9,506 bases of DNA from positions 1 to 9,506 of the forward strand of contig JBFISM010000143.1 in the NCBI GenBank assembly GCA_041608535.1, given 5' to 3'. The notes under the pieces are model-generated. The model saw only the letters and a program-made list of their open reading frames with translations. It was not told the DNA's origin and did no database searches. The translations under genes and the position numbers were made by a program. Positions 1-6,333 of the stretch are shown here, piece by piece (the stretch's first letter is position 1; every line of letters begins with the position of its first letter). This stretch comes from JBFISM01 sp041608535 (lineage in GTDB: Bacteria > Actinomycetota > Acidimicrobiia > Spongiisociales > UBA5794).

Positions 1-81
1 ATCGGCCACGATCACCCAGATTCGGCGCATCTTCGGCGGCGAGGTCGCGACGTCATGTTCGAGGCGTTCGATCGTCCTCAT
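1..81 (-). CDS. Partial hypothetical protein (N-terminal 27 residues), runs off left edge
   Basis: Read leftward, an ATG at 81-79 opens a frame with no stop to the window edge. It is preceded by a strong Shine-Dalgarno stretch (GAGAGGAGG) about 6 bases upstream, which is the main reason to call it. The visible peptide begins MRTIERLEHDVATSP and then has PKMRRIWVIVAD, i.e. a charged start followed by a basic patch and a short hydrophobic run that could be the first strand or the start of a membrane segment. Too little is present to assign a family. The gene has the same orientation as the small gene at 260-436 and may be co-transcribed with it, though 178 bases lie between them. Nothing on the plus strand in this stretch looks like protein. 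Confidence 0.5.
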   Translation of the reverse strand, partial: MRTIERLEHDVATSPPKMRRIWVIVAD

Positions 82-97
82 CCGCAACCTCCTCTCT

Positions 98-111
98 CGT
101 GCTTGAGCACG
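98..111. other. Short hairpin just upstream of the leftward partial gene's RBS
   Basis: CGTGC-TTGA-GCACG forms a perfect 5-bp stem with a 4-base loop. On the leftward transcript it lies immediately 5' of the GAGAGGAGG ribosome binding site. It could be an operator half-site pair or an mRNA hairpin in the leader, but such short stems arise by chance in GC-rich DNA. The rest of 82-259 shows no gene and no clear terminator with a U tract. Confidence 0.2.
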
Positions 112-259
112 GCTCTCTACTCTCAGGATCGCGCTGTTCCGGCTCCCGGCTCCAGAGGACTTGGGCATGTTCGGTCGGTTGTCGAGGATGGTCGTAGCCG
201 AGGCGGCCCGGCATCTGCGCGGTCTGCGCGCGACCTCGCACGGCCATGAAGGCCCGGAT

Positions 260-436
260 TCACCCCCGCGGGTCGGCCACGGACACCGAGACCACGGGCG
301 AATCCGAATCTCCGACGCGGAGGGCGGCCTCCAGCATCGCCCGCAGCTCATCCTTTGTCACCACGGGGCTCGGTAGCAGCTCGTCGGTGAGCCTGACACG
401 GATGTAGGCCCGGTACTCCTTGGTCAGTTCCGCCAT
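260..436 (-). CDS. Small hypothetical protein, 58 aa
   Basis: The frame starts at ATG 436-434 and stops at 262-260. I chose this start over the upstream in-frame ATG near 607 because GAGGAG lies about 6 bases before it and because the upstream extension is rich in Arg, Cys and Pro and looks non-coding. The protein begins MAELTKEYRAYIRVRLTDEL, has a central segment with a likely helix (TKDELRAMLEAALR), and ends in a Ser/Asp/Val-rich stretch SDSPVVSVSVADPRG. There is no signal peptide or membrane segment. The alternating strand, helix, strand character suggests a small folded soluble domain, but I do not recognise the family. It is divergent from the B12-binding mutase subunit gene, sharing a 205-base intergenic region, so a role linked to that locus is possible but unsupported. 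Confidence 0.6.
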   Translation of the reverse strand: MAELTKEYRAYIRVRLTDELLPSPVVTKDELRAMLEAALRVGDSDSPVVSVSVADPRG

Positions 437-502
437 GGTGCGCTCCTCGGTCGACGATCCCACGCTATCTCTACACCAGCAGTGATGCGTCAGCCTCCCG
501 AT

Positions 503-512
503 CCAGATCTGG
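503..512. promoter_or_regulatory. Perfect 10-bp palindrome in divergent intergenic region
   Basis: CCAGATCTGG reads the same on both strands and lies between the divergent genes starting at 436 (leftward) and 642 (rightward). It is placed where an operator for either gene could be. No convincing -35/-10 pair could be placed with confidence on either strand, and a single 10-bp palindrome is weak evidence. Confidence 0.2.
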
Positions 513-641
513 CTGCGGCGGCACCGTGTGAGGCATCGGGAGGGACGTGGTCGGCACCGGACCGGAGAGCACCTCGAAGCGGGTCGCGGCGACGTCGATC
601 CAGACAAGCCACCGCATGGCGTCGTCTCCGAGGCCGAGTGT

Positions 642-1055
642 ATGGCTCACTACCATGCCGGCGTGCCACCCAGGATCCTCATCGCCAAGCCCGGCCTCGA
701 CGGCCACGATCGAGGGGCCAAGGTCGTCGCCCGGGCGTTGCGTGATGCGGGCTGTGAGGTGATCTATTCGGGGTTGTTCCAGACACCGGAGCAGATCGTC
801 GAGACGGCCATCCAGGAGGACGTGCAGGCGATCGGGCTCTCGGTGCTGTCCGGCGCTCACATGACGCTCTTCCCGGCGGTGGTTGAAGAGCTAGAGCGGC
901 GGGACGCCTCCGACATCATCGTGTTCGGTGGCGGGATCATCCCCGATGCCGACATCCCCGTGCTCAAGGACAAGGGTCTCGCCGAGATCTTCACGCCGGG
1001 AACATCGTTGACCGCCATCGCCGACTGGGTGCACGCCACGCTCGATTCCGGCTGA
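642..1055 (+). CDS. Adenosylcobalamin-binding small subunit of an acyl-CoA mutase (methylmalonyl-CoA or isobutyryl-CoA mutase)
   Basis: This 137-residue protein is a stand-alone B12-binding domain of the acyl-CoA mutase family. It carries the base-off/His-on motif DxHxxG as DGHDRG (residues 20-25; His22 is the lower cobalt ligand), the SxL motif in GLSVLSGAH (67-69), and the GGG turn (96-98) followed by IIPDADIPVLKDKG. Together with a large catalytic subunit, not in this window, it would catalyse carbon-skeleton rearrangement such as (R)-methylmalonyl-CoA to succinyl-CoA. Separate small subunits of this size occur in archaeal-type methylmalonyl-CoA mutases and in IcmB of streptomycete isobutyryl-CoA mutase; sequence alone does not separate them. 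The sucCD genes 75 bases downstream favour the methylmalonyl role. The ATG at 642 has GAGG 8 bases upstream. The open frame extends back to 528, but that extension is Arg-rich and unlike the family. Confidence 0.9.
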   Translation: MAHYHAGVPPRILIAKPGLDGHDRGAKVVARALRDAGCEVIYSGLFQTPEQIVETAIQEDVQAIGLSVLSGAHMTLFPAVVEELERRDASDIIVFGGGIIPDADIPVLKDKGLAEIFTPGTSLTAIADWVHATLDSG

Positions 1056-1074
1056 CCCAAACTCCCGGCTCTGA

Positions 1075-1091
1075 CGCGCGCCCAGCGCGCG
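1075..1091. other. GC-only hairpin between mutase subunit and sucC
   Basis: CGCGCGC-CCA-GCGCGCG gives a 7-bp stem with a 3-base loop, 20 bases after the mutase-subunit stop and about 39 bases before the sucC start. It is not followed by a T run, so it is at best a weak or factor-assisted terminator or attenuator. It may also be chance in alternating GC sequence. No clear promoter for sucC is visible in this 74-base gap. Confidence 0.3.
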
Positions 1092-1129
1092 CTGCAGCCT
1101 AAGGTTCGTCGCCGAAAGGAGCCCTCACG

Positions 1130-2368
1130 GTGAAGATCCACGAATACCAGGCCAAGGCGCTCATGCAGGAGCGGGGTATTCCGGTGCCGCTGGGGTTCCC
1201 GGCTGCGACGGTGGACGAGGCGGTGGCTGCGGTGCGGCCGCTCATCGAGCAGACCGGGAACCGCGTTGTCGTGGTGAAGTCGCAGATCCATGCCGGGGGC
1301 CGGGGCAAGGGGAGGTTCAAGGAGCATCCCGACCTCGGCGGGGTCACGGTGGTCACGGACGGACCGTCCGCCGCAACTGAGGAGGAGGCCATCGCTGCCG
1401 CAGAAGCCAAGGTACGCGATCTGGCAACGAAGATGCTCGGCTCGACACTGGTGACGGTGCAGACCGGGCCCGAGGGCAAGCAAGTCAACCGCTTGTACGT
1501 CGAGCAAGGCATCGACATCGAGCGCGAGCTGTACCTGTCGGTTCTGCTCGACCGAGCGATCAGTCGGAACATCGTGATGGCTTCCACCGAGGGTGGCACC
1601 GAGATCGAAGTCGTTGCCGAGGAGACACCCGGGAAGATCCTGCGCGAGGAGATCGATCCGGCCTTCGGGCTGCTCGACTTCCAAGCAGCAAGGCTGGCCA
1701 CCGGGCTCGGGCTGGAAGGGGACGCCCACCGCAATGCGGTCCGCTTCTTCGAGACATTGAGCGACGCATACGTCGAACTGGACGCAGACCTCGTGGAGAT
1801 CAACCCGCTCGTGGTCACCGCCGATGGCAAGGTCATGGCGCTCGACGGCAAGATGAGCTTTGAATCGAATGCCCTCTACCGGCATCCCGACATCGCCGAG
1901 CTGCGTGACGAGACGGAAGAGGACGACGCGGAGACCGAGGCCGCCGAGCACGACCTCAGCTTCATCAAGCTCGATGGGAACATCGGCTGCATGGTGAACG
2001 GCGCAGGGCTGGCGATGGCCACCATGGACATCATCAAGTACTTCGGTGGGGAGCCGGCCAACTTCCTCGATGTCGGCGGCGGGGCCACGGCCGACAAGGT
2101 CACGGCGGCGTTCAAGATCATCACCAAAGATCCCAACGTCAAAGGCATCTTCATCAACATCTTCGGCGGGATCATGAAGTGCGACACCATCGCCACCGGC
2201 GTGGTCGAGGCAGTGAAGGAGGTCGGGCTCGAGGTGCCGCTCGTCGTGCGGCTGGAGGGCACCAACGTCGAGCTCGGGAAACAGATCATCGACGAATCGG
2301 GGCTCAACGTGGTGAGTGCGACGGACATGAAGGACGGTGCGCAGAAGATCGTGGAGCTGGCGGGATGA
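1130..2368 (+). CDS. sucC: Succinate-CoA ligase, beta subunit (SucC)
   Basis: SucC pairs with SucD to convert succinyl-CoA plus ADP or GDP and phosphate to succinate, CoA and ATP or GTP in the TCA cycle. The 412-residue protein begins KIHEYQAKALMQERGIPVP, then has an ATP-grasp domain with VVVKSQIHAGGRGKG (47-61), the metal-binding EINPL (223-227, Asn225) and LDGK (Asp239), and the C-terminal ligase domain with LDGNIGCMVNGAGLAMATMD (281-300), EPANFLDVGGGAT (308-320) and NIFGGIMKCDTIA (343-355). It is longer than the roughly 390-residue actinobacterial proteins because of a FKEHPDLGG insertion after GGRGKGR and an LVTVQTGPEGKQVNRLYVE segment more like proteobacterial or mitochondrial forms. Start is GTG 1130 with AAAGGAG upstream (from 1115). 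It overlaps sucD by ATGA. Confidence 0.97.
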   Translation: MKIHEYQAKALMQERGIPVPLGFPAATVDEAVAAVRPLIEQTGNRVVVVKSQIHAGGRGKGRFKEHPDLGGVTVVTDGPSAATEEEAIAAAEAKVRDLATKMLGSTLVTVQTGPEGKQVNRLYVEQGIDIERELYLSVLLDRAISRNIVMASTEGGTEIEVVAEETPGKILREEIDPAFGLLDFQAARLATGLGLEGDAHRNAVRFFETLSDAYVELDADLVEINPLVVTADGKVMALDGKMSFESNALYRHPDIAELRDETEEDDAETEAAEHDLSFIKLDGNIGCMVNGAGLAMATMDIIKYFGGEPANFLDVGGGATADKVTAAFKIITKDPNVKGIFINIFGGIMKCDTIATGVVEAVKEVGLEVPLVVRLEGTNVELGKQIIDESGLNVVSATDMKDGAQKIVELAG

Positions 2369-3303
2369 GCGTGCTCGTCGACACCGACACCAGGGTCATC
2401 GTCCAAGGGATGGGGCGCACCGGCCGGTTCCACACCGACACGGCGATTGCCTACGGCACCGACATGGTGGGCGCCGTTCATCCGACCCGGGCGGGGGAGA
2501 AGGAGACCTTCAGCGGAGAGACCGATCACTCCGGGGTGCCGGGCCGCCCCGCCGAATACGAAGTCGAGATCCCCATCTTCGGCACCGTGGCCGAGGCCGT
2601 CGACGCCACCGGTGCCAACGCCTCCGTCGTCTACGTGCCGCCGCCGTTCGCCGCCGACGCCATCATGGAGGCGGCCGATGCCGGCGTCCCGCTCATCGTG
2701 TGCATCACCGAAGGGATCCCAGTCGCAGACATGGTGGTGGCGAAGCGTTTCCTCCAAGATCGAAACAGCCGCTTGGTCGGCCCCAACTGTCCCGGCGTGA
2801 TAACCCCACAGCAGTGCAAGATCGGGATCATGCCGGGCTACATCCACGCACCGGGCAGGATCGGTGTCGTGAGCCGCTCCGGAACGCTCACTTACGAGGC
2901 GGTGTTCCAGCTCACCACCAACGGGCTTGGGCAAACCACCGCCATCGGGATCGGCGGTGACCCGGTGCACGGGACGAACTTCGTGGATTGTCTGCGGCTC
3001 TTCAACGATGACCCGGCCACGGAGGGTGTGATCATCATCGGGGAGATCGGTGGCACCGCCGAGGAGGAAGCTGCCGAGTGGATCAGCGCCAACATGACAA
3101 AGCCCGTCGCGGGGTTCATCGCCGGCACCACCGCACCGCCCGGGAAGCGGATGGGGCATGCCGGCGCGATCATCTCCGGGGGCAAGGGCACTGCGGCCGA
3201 CAAGATCGCCGCACTCAACGAGGCCGGGGTGGTGGTGGCGCCGACCCCCACCGACATGGGCTCGGCGATGCTCGAGGCGATGGGCCTTCCGATCGAGGGC
3301 TGA
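2365..3303 (+). CDS. sucD: Succinate-CoA ligase, alpha subunit (SucD)
   Basis: SucD binds CoA and carries the phosphohistidine of succinyl-CoA synthetase. The 312-residue protein has the active-site His265 in KRMGHAGAIISGGKGTA (261-277), the GPNCPGVITP loop (139-148), VSRSGTLTYEAV (169-180), IGGDPVHGTNFVD (196-208) and IGEIGGTAEEEAAEW (225-239). The ATG at 2365 overlaps the sucC stop (ATGA), so the two are translationally coupled. Two oddities lie near the N-terminus. The CoA-binding loop usually written GFTGxxGTFH or GMTGxxG is here GMGRTGRFH (15-23), one residue short. The short TPGKGG-type loop is replaced by an extended segment of about 30 residues (39-70). This makes the protein longer than the usual 290-300 residues. 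Function as SucD is still very likely, because the catalytic core is intact and sucC is adjacent. Confidence 0.95.
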   Translation: MSVLVDTDTRVIVQGMGRTGRFHTDTAIAYGTDMVGAVHPTRAGEKETFSGETDHSGVPGRPAEYEVEIPIFGTVAEAVDATGANASVVYVPPPFAADAIMEAADAGVPLIVCITEGIPVADMVVAKRFLQDRNSRLVGPNCPGVITPQQCKIGIMPGYIHAPGRIGVVSRSGTLTYEAVFQLTTNGLGQTTAIGIGGDPVHGTNFVDCLRLFNDDPATEGVIIIGEIGGTAEEEAAEWISANMTKPVAGFIAGTTAPPGKRMGHAGAIISGGKGTAADKIAALNEAGVVVAPTPTDMGSAMLEAMGLPIEG

Positions 3304-3313
3304 CAGTCGTTCC

Positions 3314-3921
3314 GTGACCGAATTCATCCTCGGCGCCGGGATCGGCTGGGCCGCCGGTCTCACCCCGGGCCCATTGCACACGCTCATCCTGGCCACGTCG
3401 CTCAAACGCGGCTTCCGGTCGGGGGCGGTGGTGGCCTTCGCCCCACCGGTGGCCGACATCCCGGTCATACCCATCGCTCTACTGCTCGTCGGTGCGCTCA
3501 GCGACGGCTGGATCGGGTGCTGGCGTTTGCCGGAGGGATCTTCATCATGTGGCTCGGTGTCGAGACGATCCGCACATCGGACGACGAGACGTACGCTGAA
3601 GCCGGCTCCGGATCGGATCTTGTGAAGGGAGTGATCACCAACCTGCTGAATCCGCATCCGTGGCTGTTCTGGCTCACCGTCGGCGCTCCCATCCTGGTGA
3701 CGGCGTGGACGGATAATCCCGGTAGAGCGGTAGCGTTCCTGGCGGGCTTCTACGGCCTCATGGTGTCGACGAAGATTGGGGTCGCATGGGTCTCGAGCCA
3801 AGGCCGCCGTCTCGCAGGAACTCCTTGGTACCGTCGGCTGCTCGTCTCGAGCGGGGTGCTGCTGCTGGCCATGGGAGTCTTCGTGCTAGTTGGCGCAGCG
3901 ACAGGAGACGTCCTCGGCTGA
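3314..3921 (+). pseudogene. LysE/RhtB-family amino-acid exporter, interrupted by an apparent 1-base frameshift
   Basis: Two adjacent frames together encode one LysE-type membrane exporter. The first half starts at GTG 3314, ten bases after sucD, and reads TEFILGAGIGWAAGLTPGP then TLILATSLKRGFRSG, the family N-terminus with its TPGP turn, continuing to LLLVGALSDGWI (codon 3512-3514). The second half resumes in the -1 frame at 3517 with VLAFAGGIFIMWLGVETIR, then KGVITNLLNPHPWLFWL, and three further hydrophobic segments to the stop at 3919-3921. One base missing at about 3514-3517 (for example GGGG read as GGG) would restore an uninterrupted protein of about 202 residues, the normal family length. 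No slippery heptamer is visible, so programmed frameshifting is unlikely. It is either a true recent pseudogene or a sequencing/assembly error. Substrate cannot be assigned; the family exports amino acids and related small solutes. Confidence 0.8.
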
Positions 3922-4853
3922 GCGGTTCCTTCGCCGTCGCGGCCCTCGCCGTGATCCTTGGCGCGTGTGGTGGTGGTGAAGGACCGGCGATTGCCAACAC
4001 GCCGCCGCCGACGTCGATCGCCGGCCCCGTGGAGACCACACGAGCGGCGTCTCCGGCAGATCCCGTTGCCGGTTCTACGACCACGAGCACAACCGGCGCC
4101 ACCACGACATCGGTAACGACGCAGCCAGTAGGCGACGGGGGAAGCTCGCCGGCTACGTGGAGTTTCGAGATCATCGACCGCTACCCGCACGATCCCACGG
4201 CTTTCACGCAGGGACTTCTCGTCCGGGGAGAGACGGTCTACGAGTCGACGGGACTGTATGGCGAGTCGTCGGTCCGCGCAGTGGAGAGAGCCACCGGGGC
4301 CACCATTGCGCAGACCGCGCTCGAGGATGATCTCTTCGGGGAAGGTCTGGAGCTGGTCGACGACAGGCTCATTCAGCTCACCTGGCAGGAGGAGACGGCG
4401 CTCGTCTGGGATGCCGCCACCCTGACCCAGGTCGGCGAGTTCGACTACCAGGGCGAGGGCTGGGGTCTCTGCTACGACGGGGAGCGGCTCGTGATGTCAG
4501 ACGGCACCCCCGAGCTCGACCTACGCAGTCCCGAGGACTTCTCGGTGCTGTCCACTGTCACTGTCATCTGGGACGGGTCTCCGGTGCCGTTTCTCAACGA
4601 GCTGGAATGCGTCGACGGTCTCGTCTACGCCAACGTGTGGCAGTCGAATCTCATTGTCGTGATAGAGCCTGATACCGGCCGGGTCGTGGCCGTCATCGAT
4701 GCGACCCCCCTCGTCGTCGACGTCGGTCTCGAAGACGAGAGCCGCGCCGTGCTCAACGGGATCGCCTACGACGCCACCACGGGGAGCTTTCTCCTCACCG
4801 GCAAGCTGTGGCCGACGATGTTCGAGGTGCGCATCGTCGAATCGTCCCCGTGA
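3918..4853 (+). CDS. Glutaminyl-peptide cyclotransferase, surface lipoprotein
   Basis: The protein belongs to the plant/bacterial-type glutamine cyclotransferase family (beta-propeller), which converts N-terminal glutamine of peptides to pyroglutamate with release of ammonia. Family motifs run in order: YPHDPTAFTQGLL, YESTGLYGESSVR, FGEGLE, LIQLTWQEET, GEGWGLCYDG, LVMSDGT, FLNELECVDG, VYANVWQSN, VLNGIAYD, TGKLWPTMFEV. Before the domain are a lipoprotein signal (AVAALAVILGAC, lipobox LGAC) and a linker of about 60 residues rich in Thr, Pro and Ala, so it should be anchored outside the membrane. Start choice is open. The frame extends to an ATG at 3786, but that overlaps the exporter by 136 bases and gives a 44-residue Arg-rich extension. 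I prefer CTG 3918, which overlaps the exporter stop as CTGA with AGGAG 10 bases upstream and puts the lipobox Cys at residue 17, as in the next gene. Confidence 0.88.
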   Translation: MSGSFAVAALAVILGACGGGEGPAIANTPPPTSIAGPVETTRAASPADPVAGSTTTSTTGATTTSVTTQPVGDGGSSPATWSFEIIDRYPHDPTAFTQGLLVRGETVYESTGLYGESSVRAVERATGATIAQTALEDDLFGEGLELVDDRLIQLTWQEETALVWDAATLTQVGEFDYQGEGWGLCYDGERLVMSDGTPELDLRSPEDFSVLSTVTVIWDGSPVPFLNELECVDGLVYANVWQSNLIVVIEPDTGRVVAVIDATPLVVDVGLEDESRAVLNGIAYDATTGSFLLTGKLWPTMFEVRIVESSP

Positions 4854-5860
4854 AGGCGCAGTCTGCTGTCGCCGCGCTGTGTTTGCTCGTTGCGGCGTGC
4901 TCCGGAGGTGGGTCTGCGGCGGCGTCATCCGAAACGGCTGCGCCGACGCTGCGGGGAGCGCACAACGCCACGACGACCCAACGTCCGGCAGACTCCATCA
5001 CCACCACCACGGTTGCGCGGACGACGACCGCGCCGGTTCCCGATCTGCCGGTACCGATCGATCCCATTTCATCCAGCTTGGAAACCGTGATGATCGACGT
5101 GGACGGTGCCGAGCGTTCCTACCGGCTATTCATCCCCGACCTAGACGGCTCTGCAGGGTCCCCGGCGCTGGTGGTGGATATGCACGGATTCACCTCCGAC
5201 CCGGATCGGCACGATGCGGTGTCCCGGCTGCGCACGCTCGCAGCCGATGAGGGATTCGTGGTGGCCCAACCGGCCGGGTTGGGCCGGCTTCCCAGCTGGG
5301 ATGCGTCGGCGACCAGCCGGTCCGGTGAGGACGACATTGCATTCATCCGGATGGTCGTCGCCGATGTCCAGGAGCGGGTTCCGATAGACGAGCGACGGGT
5401 GTACGCAATGGGCTTCTCCAACGGAGGCGGAATGGCGCATCGACTGGCGTGCGACGCCGCAGACGTCTTCGCCGCAATCGGCACGGTGGCCGGCGCCTAC
5501 GTGGACGCCGCAGCGTGCGACGCCGCGCAGCCGGTTGCAGTGGCCAGCTTCCACGGCACCCGGGACATCGTGGTCCCGTATGCCGGTGCCGGGGACGTGT
5601 TCGTGAACGTGCCGCAGTGGGCGGCCGGCTGGGCGGAGCGCAACGGTTGCACGGTTGGACCCGTGCGTGAGGACCTCTTCGAGGACGTCTACGCGGATGC
5701 GTGGAGCTCGTGCAGCGCCGGCGCCGATGTGGTGCTGTTCACGGTGATCGACGGTCTCCACAGCTGGCCGGGCAGCCCCGACGGCGGGTTGTTCCGCAGC
5801 ACGCCGAGCGTCTCGGCAACCGAGGTGTTCTGGCAATTCTTCAACAACCACGCCCGGTGA
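4850..5860 (+). CDS. Secreted lipoprotein esterase, PHB-depolymerase / LpqC / feruloyl-esterase type alpha/beta hydrolase
   Basis: GTG 4850 overlaps the preceding stop as GTGA. The 336-residue product starts with a lipoprotein signal, KAQSAVAALCLLVAAC (Cys17), then a Thr/Ala/Pro linker to about residue 72, then an alpha/beta-hydrolase domain. The domain shows DMHGFTSD (oxyanion region, 110-117), the typical EDDIAFI segment (160-166), the nucleophile elbow GFSNGGGMAH (Ser190), the acid in HGTRDIVVPY (Asp239) and the histidine in DGLHSWPG (His304). The order and spacing match the esterase family that includes poly(3-hydroxybutyrate) depolymerases, acetylxylan/feruloyl esterases and mycobacterial LpqC. 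The substrate is not determined by sequence; a short-chain polyester, plant-ester or cell-envelope ester is possible. It is the last gene of the rightward run and is convergent with the arsenate reductase gene, 9 bases away. Confidence 0.88.
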   Translation: MKAQSAVAALCLLVAACSGGGSAAASSETAAPTLRGAHNATTTQRPADSITTTTVARTTTAPVPDLPVPIDPISSSLETVMIDVDGAERSYRLFIPDLDGSAGSPALVVDMHGFTSDPDRHDAVSRLRTLAADEGFVVAQPAGLGRLPSWDASATSRSGEDDIAFIRMVVADVQERVPIDERRVYAMGFSNGGGMAHRLACDAADVFAAIGTVAGAYVDAAACDAAQPVAVASFHGTRDIVVPYAGAGDVFVNVPQWAAGWAERNGCTVGPVREDLFEDVYADAWSSCSAGADVVLFTVIDGLHSWPGSPDGGLFRSTPSVSATEVFWQFFNNHAR

Positions 5861-5861
5861 T

Positions 5862-5881
5862 GGCGGTCGCTAGCTGCCGCC
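5862..5881. terminator. Possible bidirectional hairpin between convergent genes
   Basis: GGCGG (5862-5866) pairs with CCGCC (5877-5881), with an internal GCTAGC that can close further. The outer bases GATGG and CCATC can extend the stem with a bulge. It straddles the only 9 bases between the esterase stop and the arsenate reductase stop, so it could end transcription from both sides. There is no T tract on either strand, so this is weak evidence for a Rho-independent terminator. Confidence 0.3.
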
Positions 5882-6292
5882 CACCATCTCGCTGAGGAGG
5901 ATTCGGACCCGCCGTTCGATCTCGTCACGGATCGGCCGCACTTCGGCGACCGGCTTTCCCGCCGGATCGGTCAGCTCCCAATCCACGTAGCGTTTCCCGG
6001 GGATGATCGGGCAGGTGTCGCCGCAGCCCATGGTCACCACGACGTCGGCGGCCTGCAGGGTGGCATCGCTCCAGGACTGCGGCACCGCGTCCGCGATGTC
6101 GATGCCCACCTCACGCATCGCCTCGACCGCCGTGGGGTTCACCGCATCGCCCGGAGTGGATCCAGCGGAGTAGACGGCAACGCCGTCTCCGGCGAGGTGG
6201 CGCATCCATCCCGCGGCCATCTGGGAACGGCCTGCGTTGTGGACACAGAGGAACAGCACGCTGGGAATGTCATCGGACGGGTCGTTGCTCAT
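5870..6292 (-). CDS. arsC: Arsenate reductase / low-molecular-weight protein tyrosine phosphatase-fold protein (ArsC)
   Basis: The 140-residue cytoplasmic protein has the phosphatase-fold P-loop CX5R as VLFLCVHNAGRSQMA (Cys16, Arg22), a GSTPGDAVNPTAVEAMREVG segment (44-63), and two further cysteines in VTMGCGDTCPIIPGKRY (Cys90, Cys94), followed by DWELTDPAGKP. This is the layout of LMW-PTP-type arsenate reductases, which reduce As(V) to As(III) through a cysteine relay. Family knowledge allows thioredoxin or mycothiol as the reductant, and the sequence does not settle which. The additional cysteine pair argues against a plain tyrosine phosphatase. The gene stands alone: no arsR, acr3 or arsB is in the window, so it may be a constitutive orphan. 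It is convergent with the esterase and divergent from purN, with 55 bases between starts. The RBS is weak (TAGGT). Confidence 0.88.
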   Translation of the reverse strand: MSNDPSDDIPSVLFLCVHNAGRSQMAAGWMRHLAGDGVAVYSAGSTPGDAVNPTAVEAMREVGIDIADAVPQSWSDATLQAADVVVTMGCGDTCPIIPGKRYVDWELTDPAGKPVAEVRPIRDEIERRVRILLSEMVGGS

Positions 6293-6333
6293 TGGACCAA
6301 CCTACTTCAGCCACCGGCACCGTCATCACGCTC

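Noticed and set aside
55..249. Open frames on both strands in the left intergenic region
   Set aside because: No RBS, biased composition, and on the minus strand they conflict with the better-supported start at 81.
528..641. N-terminal extension of the B12-binding subunit from ATG 528
   Set aside because: The extra 38 residues are Arg/His-rich and unlike the family, whose N-terminus starts just before the RILIAKPGLDGHDRG segment; ATG 642 has a reasonable RBS.
3505..3525. Programmed -1 ribosomal frameshift in the exporter gene
   Set aside because: A -1 shift would restore the frame, but there is no X-XXY-YYZ slippery heptamer, no obvious stimulatory element, and this family is not known to use recoding.
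1876..3801. Long minus-strand open frame across sucC, sucD and the exporter
   Set aside because: Antisense to two unmistakable genes and low-complexity in composition; no RBS or family motif.
5862..5881. Strong intrinsic terminator between the convergent genes
   Set aside because: Only a hairpin is present, with no T tract on either strand, so it is listed with low confidence instead of as a firm terminator.
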